Source: Lachnospiraceae bacterium
GTDB lineage: Bacteria; Bacillota; Clostridia; Lachnospirales; Lachnospiraceae
Direction: 5' to 3'
DNA: 5,476 nt
Assembly (NCBI GenBank): GCA_003489085.1
Contig: DNJM01000075.1
Span: 1 to 5,476 of the forward strand
Position 1 is the stretch's first letter. Each line of letters begins with the position of its first letter. This document shows positions 1-5,012 of this stretch, in pieces. A program made the translations under genes and the position numbers. The notes below the pieces were generated by a model. It searched no databases. It was not told where the DNA came from and saw only the letters and a list, made by a program, of their open reading frames with translations.

Positions 1-90
1 TTTTATTATAATTGAACTATTAAAAAATGAAAAGTAATCTACGTGTATTTTATTAAAAACATACAATTTTCCTCTTTTTATCGCATTGAT
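1..90. other. AT-rich intergenic stretch
   Basis: No coding potential is visible on either strand. The base composition is much more AT-rich than the genes that follow. It ends where the operator and promoter of the arsR-GTPase operon begin. The upstream neighbour lies outside the window. Confidence 0.6.
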
Positions 91-142
91 ATATTGACAT
101 CTATGAATATGAGTGCTATATTGACAATAGATTGAAGAATAT
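91..142 (+). promoter_or_regulatory. Putative ArsR-type operator: palindromes and direct repeat over the promoter
   Basis: Positions 91-110 form an imperfect palindrome, ATATTnAnA-nn-TnTnAATAT (7 of 10 base pairs match). Positions 118-142 are again bounded by ATATT and AATAT and contain the exact palindrome CAAT-AG-ATTG at 125-134. The 9-mer ATATTGACA occurs at 91-99 and again at 118-126, so the two elements also form a direct repeat with 27-bp spacing. ArsR/SmtB repressors bind AT-rich imperfect palindromes of this general kind that overlap their own promoter, and the first gene downstream encodes such a repressor. Autoregulation is inferred; binding is not shown. Confidence 0.55.
94..122 (+). 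promoter_or_regulatory. Sigma-A promoter of the arsR-GTPase operon
   Basis: A consensus -35 box TTGACA (94-99) is followed after exactly 17 bp by a near-consensus -10 box TATATT (117-122). Transcription would start near 129, leaving a leader of about 34 nt before the GTG start at 163. Both boxes lie inside the putative operator, which fits steric repression. A second TTGACA at 121-126 has no good -10 box at the right distance. Confidence 0.7.
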
Positions 143-162
143 AAATATGAGAGGTGATTCCT

Positions 163-1476
163 GTGACAGAAATCAACCAGAAAACCGTACGCCTGTTTAA
201 GGCGCTGGGAGACGAAAATCGTTTCCGGATTCTGGAATGCTTAAAAGACGGAGAAAAGTGCGCCTGCGTTCTGCTGAATAAACTGGATATCAGCCAGCCC
301 ACTCTTTCTCATCATATGAAACTGCTTTGTGACGCCGGTATTGTCATCCCCAGAAAAGAAGGAAAATGGACCCATTACTCCATCGACTCTGTGCAGATGC
401 AGGCTGCGGCCAATACCTTAACAGCGCTCTTACAGACGTCATCAGACATTCTTCCGGAATGCAGCTGCCCGGCTGTCTCTGCGGATGCCGGGACGGACAC
501 CAATCTGCAAACGATCTTACACAATGAAGGAGACCTTACTATGAACGAGAAAACCAGGCTTTACGTCCTGACCGGATTCCTGGGATCCGGCAAAACTACC
601 ATTCTTCTGAAGCTCCTGGAGACACTGAAAGGAAAGCGAGTCGGTGTGATTCAGAATGAATTCGGCAAGCTCAGCATCGACGGAACCATTCTCAAAAATG
701 ATGATATCCAGATGGTAGAGATCAACCGCGGCTCTATCTTTTGCTCCTGCTTAAAGCTTTCCTTTGTACAGGCATTAGCGGATATGTCTGCGCATGATTT
801 CGATTATCTCTTTGTTGAAAGCTCCGGCCTTGGTGATCCCTCTAATGTAGAGGAGATTTTGGAAGCGGCCTCCAGTATTGCCGGGGACAGATATGATTTT
901 AAAGGCGTGATCTGTCTGGTCGATTCGCTGAACTTTTTTGATCAATTAGATGATCTCGAAACCGTTTACCGGCAGCTGAAGCACTGCCATCTGGCCGTTC
1001 TGACCAAAGTAGACCTGATAGACGGAGAACGTCTGCTTGCCCTAAAGGCAAAAATCCGTGAGATCAATCCGGTCTGCCGGATCGAGACCAGTGCCCATGC
1101 AAGCCTGGATCTTTCTTTCCTTTCTGAGGATCTGCTGCAATATCAGTGGGCTGAAAAGGAAGCCAGCACGAATACTCCTGAAACGAAACCGAAGTCACTG
1201 TTCTTAAACTTCACCGGCAGTATTCCCAAAGAAAAGCTGGAACACTTTTTAACTGCCATCCAACCGGACGTTTACCGGATCAAAGGCTTCTTCCAGCTGG
1301 AAGGACTGGGATGGCATCAGGTAGACGTAGCCGGAAAGCAGATCGAATACCAGCCCTGTGAGCCAAAAGAAATATCACAGATTGTTTTCATTTCCAAAAT
1401 CGGTCCGGCACTGATCAAAAAGATCTTTTCCGCATGGGAAGAGCAGGTCGGCCTGGAAATGCAGCTGAAAAATTAA
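163..1476 (+). CDS. ArsR/SmtB-family repressor fused to a G3E (CobW/COG0523) GTPase
   Basis: This 437-residue protein joins two normally separate families. Residues 1-95 are an ArsR winged helix: LFKALGDENRFRIL, a CAC pair (C33, C35) in the position of the ArsR metal-binding helix, the recognition helix SQPTLSHHMKLL, and a wing ending GKWTHYSI. Residues 96-126 are a linker with a second pair, CSC (C100, C102). From residue 127 there is a full G3E P-loop GTPase: Walker A GFLGSGKTT (138-146), QNEFG switch region, ESSGLGDP (219-226), TKVD (281-284), then a CobW C-terminal domain (about 342-428). G3E proteins act as metal chaperones or insertases. The usual GCxCC motif is replaced by FCSC (C194, C196). 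GTG 163 is chosen because GAGAGGTGA lies 6 nt upstream; GTG 154 has no such site. It is the first gene of the operon. An internal start may also yield the GTPase alone. Domain calls are secure; substrate and fusion function are inferred. Confidence 0.85.
   Translation: MTEINQKTVRLFKALGDENRFRILECLKDGEKCACVLLNKLDISQPTLSHHMKLLCDAGIVIPRKEGKWTHYSIDSVQMQAAANTLTALLQTSSDILPECSCPAVSADAGTDTNLQTILHNEGDLTMNEKTRLYVLTGFLGSGKTTILLKLLETLKGKRVGVIQNEFGKLSIDGTILKNDDIQMVEINRGSIFCSCLKLSFVQALADMSAHDFDYLFVESSGLGDPSNVEEILEAASSIAGDRYDFKGVICLVDSLNFFDQLDDLETVYRQLKHCHLAVLTKVDLIDGERLLALKAKIREINPVCRIETSAHASLDLSFLSEDLLQYQWAEKEASTNTPETKPKSLFLNFTGSIPKEKLEHFLTAIQPDVYRIKGFFQLEGLGWHQVDVAGKQIEYQPCEPKEISQIVFISKIGPALIKKIFSAWEEQVGLEMQLKN
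527..543 (+). promoter_or_regulatory. Internal ribosome binding site and ATG at the ArsR/GTPase junction
   Basis: AAGGAG at 527-532 lies 8 nt before an in-frame ATG at 541-543. This ATG is exactly where a stand-alone CobW protein would begin (MNEK, then the first beta strand and P-loop). The spacing is good and the site is at least as strong as the GTG site at 163. It is the main evidence that a separate GTPase can be made from this gene. Confidence 0.65.
541..1476 (+). other. Possible second product: stand-alone G3E GTPase from an internal start
   Basis: Initiation at ATG 541 would give a 311-residue protein, close to the usual CobW/COG0523 length, carrying every GTPase motif and the C-terminal domain without the DNA-binding part. 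The upstream portion (163-540) would be 126 residues, close to a normal ArsR. This alternative product overlaps the fusion CDS in the same frame and is therefore listed separately. Whether it is made is not known. Confidence 0.5.
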
Positions 1477-1490
1477 TAAGGAGGCAGCAT

Positions 1491-1733
1491 ATGAATCTAA
1501 AAGTCATCGGAGAGGGCTGTGAGAACTGTAACCAGCTCTATCAGAATACCGTAGATGCAGTAGAGGAACTGGGGATCACTGCTGAGATTGAAAAGGTACA
1601 GACGCTTCTGGAGATTGTAAAGCTCGGTGTCATGACCGCCCCATCCCTGATGCTGGACGGGAAGCTCATCGTCAGTGGACAGGTGGCTTCCAAAGATAAA
1701 ATCAAAAAGCTTCTGAAAAAATATGCAAAGTAG
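1491..1733 (+). CDS. Thioredoxin-fold CxxC small protein (redox-active disulfide protein 2 type)
   Basis: An 80-residue cytoplasmic protein with a thioredoxin/glutaredoxin-like fold. The first beta strand MNLKVIGEG leads into the active-site motif C10-E-N-C13, and the conserved cis-proline segment TAPSLMLDGKLI (P51) follows, with a lysine-rich C-terminal helix. This matches the Thioredoxin_3/TIGR00412 group (archaeal MTH895-like), which is often encoded beside ArsR regulators and COG0701 permeases. It could reduce a bound metalloid or protein disulfide, or hand a thiophilic ion to the permease; the sequence does not decide. The start is ATG 1491 because AAGGAGG (1478-1484) lies 6 nt upstream; a longer open frame from 1434 overlaps the GTPase and lacks a ribosome site. 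It begins 14 nt after the fusion gene and its stop codon lies within the permease ribosome binding site, so the three genes are clearly co-transcribed. Confidence 0.85.
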   Translation: MNLKVIGEGCENCNQLYQNTVDAVEELGITAEIEKVQTLLEIVKLGVMTAPSLMLDGKLIVSGQVASKDKIKKLLKKYAK

Positions 1734-1742
1734 GTGACGCGT

Positions 1743-2744
1743 ATGACTTTTATCAGAACACTCTGGTTTTTCTTCCAGGATCAGATCCTGGGAATGAAAT
1801 GGCTGCAGGCACTGCTTGGTTCATTTCTCACTCACATAGGGCTGGATCTTTCCTCCCATCTGGGCGGCAGCATTCATTTCTTTCTGTATGATATCATTAA
1901 GATATTTGTACTGCTGTCCGTGCTGATCTTTGGAATCTCCTATATCCAGAGCTATTTCCCTCCGGAACGTACGAGAAAGATACTGGGACGTTTCCACGGT
2001 ATCTGGGCCAATACACTGGCGGCTCTTCTGGGAACCGTCACACCGTTCTGCTCCTGCTCATCCATTCCACTCTTTATCGGCTTTACCAGTGCAGGACTTC
2101 CGCTCGGTGTAACCTTTTCCTTTCTGATCTCCTCTCCTCTGGTGGATCTGGGATCACTGCTTCTTTTAACAGGTGTATTCGGTGGAAAGATCGCAGCTGC
2201 TTATGTTCTGGTAGGCCTCGTTCTGGCCGTGCTCGGCGGCAGTCTGATTGAGCGGCTCCACATGGAGAATCAGGTAGAGGACTTCATTCGCAGTGCCTCC
2301 GGCGTTTCCCTGGACTCTCCGGAGCTTACCATGGCAGACCGTCTGGAATATGCAAAAGACCAGGTGCTTTCCACCGTGAAAAAGGTAGCTCCCTATATTT
2401 TCATCGGAGTGACTGTCGGCGCTCTCATACACAATTTCCTCCCGGCCTCCTGGATTCGGAATATCCTTGGAGCCAGGCACTGGTATTCGGTCCCGTTGGC
2501 AACCCTTACCGGCGTACCCATGTACGCCGATATCTTCGGCACCATTCCGGTTGCGGAAAGCCTGTATGCCAAAGGCGCCGGTCTGGGAACCGTTCTTTCC
2601 TTTATGATGGGCGTAACTGCTCTGTCCCTTCCTTCTATGATCATGCTGAAAAAGGCAATCAAGCCGAAGCTTCTGGCCGTTTTCTTCAGTATTGTCACCA
2701 TTGGGATTATGATCATTGGATTTGGATTTAATTTAGCATTTTAG
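1743..2744 (+). CDS. COG0701 permease (ArsP/YraQ/DUF318 family), putative metalloid or metal efflux
   Basis: A 333-residue integral membrane protein with about 8-9 hydrophobic segments. Its family signature TPFCSCSSIPLF is at residues 100-111 (C103, C105), followed by FTSAGLPLGVTFSFLISSPLVD. The second half carries the matching repeat GVPMYADIFGTIPVAESL (257-274) and GTVLSFMMGVTALSLPSMIMLKK, as expected for this two-repeat family, but with no cysteines. Characterised relatives include Campylobacter ArsP, which exports trivalent organoarsenicals; others have been linked to other metals, so the substrate is open. A hydrophilic cytoplasmic loop spans about residues 170-212. ATG 1743 is preferred because TAGGTGA (1731-1737), overlapping the preceding stop codon, is a suitable ribosome site; GTG 1734 would add three residues but has none. 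The tight spacing suggests translational coupling with the CxxC protein. The stop overlaps that of the convergent GH32 gene. Confidence 0.85.
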   Translation: MTFIRTLWFFFQDQILGMKWLQALLGSFLTHIGLDLSSHLGGSIHFFLYDIIKIFVLLSVLIFGISYIQSYFPPERTRKILGRFHGIWANTLAALLGTVTPFCSCSSIPLFIGFTSAGLPLGVTFSFLISSPLVDLGSLLLLTGVFGGKIAAAYVLVGLVLAVLGGSLIERLHMENQVEDFIRSASGVSLDSPELTMADRLEYAKDQVLSTVKKVAPYIFIGVTVGALIHNFLPASWIRNILGARHWYSVPLATLTGVPMYADIFGTIPVAESLYAKGAGLGTVLSFMMGVTALSLPSMIMLKKAIKPKLLAVFFSIVTIGIMIIGFGFNLAF

Positions 2745-4066
2745 CTCCTGCCGGTCAGAGCCTGCTCAATCCGTCCGGAAATATATGGTTTCAAATCGTA
2801 TACTACATGACTTAGTACGTATGCACCATCATTGATAAATATCTCAATCAGATTCGGCTCTACAAAGATATCCAGCCGATATTCTCCTCCAAGCTTCGGT
2901 GTAGAGGCTGTCACGCGGTGCCCTTTTATCCCTTCATAAACCTGGCTGCGGTCTGTCTCTACCCGATCCTCCGATATCCGAATCCGATAGCCTCCGATAT
3001 CCAGCTTCTCGCCCTCCTTTAACGTCGTCTTCAGACGATAGGGTCTATCTCCTACAGAGACAGCAATTACCGGAATCTCTCTGGAAAACCACTTCTCCAC
3101 CTCCGGATGTACCCGGAAACAGATATGACCTTCTTCCACCTCAACCACCCTCGGCAGACACATCATTCCATTCCATTGCTTTCCTTCTTCTGTCTCTGCT
3201 GTTCTCGGCATCCGCATCCAGGCGATCATCACCCTTCTGCCTTCCTGATCCAGATTGGTCTGCGGTGCATACAGATCCAGCCCATAATCTACGAACTGAT
3301 AGGTATCCGGAAGCGACAGCGCAGCATCCTCCGGCCGGAATTCTGCCAAAGCGCAGACTGCCTGACATCTGTACTCAAGCCCATCTTCCAGAATATACAT
3401 GGGAGAGCCAATAAAGACATGCTGCTCTCCCACCCGGAAAAGATCCGGACATTCCAGAATTCTTCCATACTTTGGATTTCGATGCTGTCCGGCGTATTCC
3501 CAGTGAATCGCATCGCTGCTCCGGTAAAGCAGCGCACGCCCGGTTTCCTCACGGTACGTACTGCCCAGAATCATGAAATACTCTTCACCTTCCTTCCATA
3601 CCTTCGGATCCCGCGTATGCGTTGCATCCGCCATAACATCATCCCGAATCACCGGTATGATCTGCTTCTTTGCATGCCAGTTGTCAAAATGATATCCGTC
3701 CGCAGAAATCAGCATGGCCTGGCTCGTCTCATACTGCTCCCGAAACGCATGATGGATATTCTCCGGATCCGTTTCCAGATACCGGACAGCCGAATAGTAC
3801 AGATACAGCTTTCCATCTTTTTCCAGGGCGCTTCCGGAAAATACTCCATTTTTGTCATACTCCTTGGACGGAAACAAAGCGATCCCCAGATGTTCCCAAT
3901 GCACCAGGTCATCGCTCACCGCATGCCCCCAGTGCATGGTTCCCCATACGGGCGCATAGGGAAAATGCTGATAAAACAGATGGTATTTTCCTTTATAATA
4001 AATAAATCCGTTCGGATCATTGATCCAATTTTCCGGAGCTTTCAAATGCAATACTTGTTTCGTCAT
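2741..4066 (-). CDS. Glycoside hydrolase family 32 beta-fructofuranosidase (sucrose/fructooligosaccharide hydrolase)
   Basis: A 441-residue cytoplasmic enzyme without a signal peptide. The five-bladed propeller domain shows the GH32 catalytic triad: WINDPNG with nucleophile D17, the RDP motif (R152-D153-P154) that stabilises the transition state, and ECPDLF with acid/base E205. FYQHFPYAPVWGTMHWGHAVS (with its preceding residue, 31-51), FSGSA and DLYAPQT (264-270) are further family blocks. The C-terminal beta-sandwich ends with FVEPNLIEIFINDGAYVLS. It is somewhat shorter than typical ScrB-type enzymes. It likely hydrolyses terminal beta-fructosides (sucrose, kestose or short fructans) brought in by the adjacent ABC permeases; the exact substrate is not readable. 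The start is ATG 4066, just before the GH32 core, with AAGGA-type ribosome sites about 10 nt upstream. A TTG at 4126 would add 20 unrelated residues and lies inside the promoter and inverted repeat, so it was rejected. The gene seems to have its own promoter and is the last gene of its operon. Confidence 0.93.
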   Translation of the reverse strand: MTKQVLHLKAPENWINDPNGFIYYKGKYHLFYQHFPYAPVWGTMHWGHAVSDDLVHWEHLGIALFPSKEYDKNGVFSGSALEKDGKLYLYYSAVRYLETDPENIHHAFREQYETSQAMLISADGYHFDNWHAKKQIIPVIRDDVMADATHTRDPKVWKEGEEYFMILGSTYREETGRALLYRSSDAIHWEYAGQHRNPKYGRILECPDLFRVGEQHVFIGSPMYILEDGLEYRCQAVCALAEFRPEDAALSLPDTYQFVDYGLDLYAPQTNLDQEGRRVMIAWMRMPRTAETEEGKQWNGMMCLPRVVEVEEGHICFRVHPEVEKWFSREIPVIAVSVGDRPYRLKTTLKEGEKLDIGGYRIRISEDRVETDRSQVYEGIKGHRVTASTPKLGGEYRLDIFVEPNLIEIFINDGAYVLSHVVYDLKPYISGRIEQALTGRS

Positions 4067-4097
4067 ACGTTTCAGGTCCTTTTCCTTTTTTGTTCTG

Positions 4098-4126
4098 ATT
4101 ATATAAAGGAAGAGGGTACTTTTCAA
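4098..4126 (-). promoter_or_regulatory. Promoter of the GH32 gene
   Basis: Read on the minus strand, TTGAAA (4126-4121) is followed after exactly 17 bp by a perfect TATAAT (4103-4098). Transcription would begin near 4091, giving a leader of about 25 nt that contains two AAGGA ribosome-site-like tracts before ATG 4066. This would allow the hydrolase to be expressed separately from the upstream permease genes. Confidence 0.6.
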
Positions 4127-4133
4127 TACCCTC
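4112..4133 (-). promoter_or_regulatory. Perfect 7-bp inverted repeat enclosing the GH32 -35 box
   Basis: GAGGGTA (4112-4118) and TACCCTC (4127-4133) are perfect inverted repeats separated by 8 nt, between the permease stop codon and the GH32 start. As DNA it may be an operator, since the -35 hexamer lies in the spacer. As RNA in the transporter transcript it would fold into a hairpin followed by UUCCUUUAUAUAAUC, a weak terminator or mRNA-stabilising element. The sequence does not decide between these. Confidence 0.5.
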
Positions 4134-4151
4134 CGCCAAAATCAATTCGTA

Positions 4152-5012
4152 CTATTTTACTGCACCGGCTACTACACCACCAATAATCTGCTTCTGAAGC
4201 ACTACATACAGTACCAGAATCGGGATAACACAGAGCAGGAGACCTGCCATGATCGTACCGTAATCTGCTGAATAGGTTCCATAGAAGCTATACGTAGACA
4301 GTGGCAGGGTCAGGAGCTTCTTATCCGTCAGTACCAGAGACGGAAGAAGGAAGTCATTCCAGAATGCCAGTGCATTTAAGATCACCATGGTAGAAATGAT
4401 CGGCTTTAAAAGCGGAAATACAATCTTAAAAAATGTCTGTGCGTTAGTACATCCATCGATGTAAGCTGCTTCTTCCAGGGCAATCGGAATACTTCCCTTG
4501 ATGAAGCCATGAAACATAAATACGGACATCGCCATGGAGAAACCGGTATGCATAAATACCAGTGTTGCTCTATGATTCAGTACATTTAAAGTACCACCGT
4601 AAATGCTGACCAGCGGAATCATGATCGCCTGGAATGGAATGATCATAGATGCCACCATAAGTGCAAAGGTCAGTTTGGAAATTGTATTGTTATGCCGTAC
4701 GATATAATGTGCCAGCATAGCTGCAAGCAGCGTTACCAGTGCCGTCGCCGATATCGTAACCAGCAGGGAGTTCTTGAATGCATTCAGAAAGTCCATCTGG
4801 GTGAATGCCTTAACAAAATTGTCAAAGGACAGACCTTTAATCGTATACAGCCAGGAAAACGGGCTTTTAATAATATCTCTTTTCTGTTTTAAGGAGTTAA
4901 TCACTACCATCAGAAACGGAAACATATAGGCAATAAAAATGATAATCAATCCCGCCATCGCAACTATATTTGCTGCTTTTCTTTTCGTTCCGCCGATTGT
5001 CGTCTGCTTCAT
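4152..5012 (-). CDS. Carbohydrate ABC transporter permease, MalG/MsmG type (CUT1 family)
   Basis: A 286-residue inner membrane protein with six predicted membrane segments (about residues 16-38, 83-105, 115-137, 149-170, 204-224 and 254-274). The cytoplasmic EAA loop EEAAYIDGCTNAQTFFKIVFP (from residue 181 on, after E180) contacts the ATPase subunit and is diagnostic of binding-protein-dependent permeases. The C-terminal QKQIIGGVVAGAVK is typical of MalG-like proteins. It should pair with the upstream MalF-type protein, a solute-binding protein and an MsmK-type ATPase encoded elsewhere. Its ATG overlaps the preceding stop codon (TAATG), and a consensus AGGAGGTG (5028-5021) lies 8 nt upstream, so the two permeases are translationally coupled and probably made in equal amounts. 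The downstream GH32 gene suggests sucrose or fructooligosaccharide as the cargo; the permease sequence alone does not establish this. Confidence 0.92.
   Translation of the reverse strand: MKQTTIGGTKRKAANIVAMAGLIIIFIAYMFPFLMVVINSLKQKRDIIKSPFSWLYTIKGLSFDNFVKAFTQMDFLNAFKNSLLVTISATALVTLLAAMLAHYIVRHNNTISKLTFALMVASMIIPFQAIMIPLVSIYGGTLNVLNHRATLVFMHTGFSMAMSVFMFHGFIKGSIPIALEEAAYIDGCTNAQTFFKIVFPLLKPIISTMVILNALAFWNDFLLPSLVLTDKKLLTLPLSTYSFYGTYSADYGTIMAGLLLCVIPILVLYVVLQKQIIGGVVAGAVK

Noticed and set aside
5..33. Leftward promoter (minus-strand TATAAT at 10-5, weak TTTTCA -35) for a divergent gene
   Set aside because: The -35 is poor, such matches are expected by chance in very AT-rich DNA, and no divergent gene is in the window.
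78..302. Minus-strand 74-codon open frame across the operator and arsR start
   Set aside because: It overlaps a well-supported promoter and the ArsR domain, has no ribosome binding site and resembles no known protein.
2744..2761. Stem-loop GCTCCTG/CAGAGC over the convergent stop codons as a terminator
   Set aside because: The stem is short with a bulged base and no U tract follows on either strand, so it does not qualify as an intrinsic terminator.
4059..4076. Catabolite-responsive element near the GH32 start (TGAAACGTATGACG on the minus strand)
   Set aside because: It lacks the central CG at the required position of the cre consensus, with two key mismatches.
4067..4126. TTG start at 4126 extending GH32 by 20 residues
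   Set aside because: The extension overlaps the -10/-35 promoter and the inverted repeat, the nearest GGAGGG is only 2 nt away, and the residues do not belong to the GH32 fold; ATG 4066 starts just before the core.
3107..4186. Open frame of 359 codons on the plus strand opposite the GH32 gene
   Set aside because: It mirrors the GH32 gene, has no recognisable domain or ribosome binding site, and has an irregular His/Pro/Arg/Ile-rich composition; the minus-strand frame has the complete GH32 catalytic motifs.
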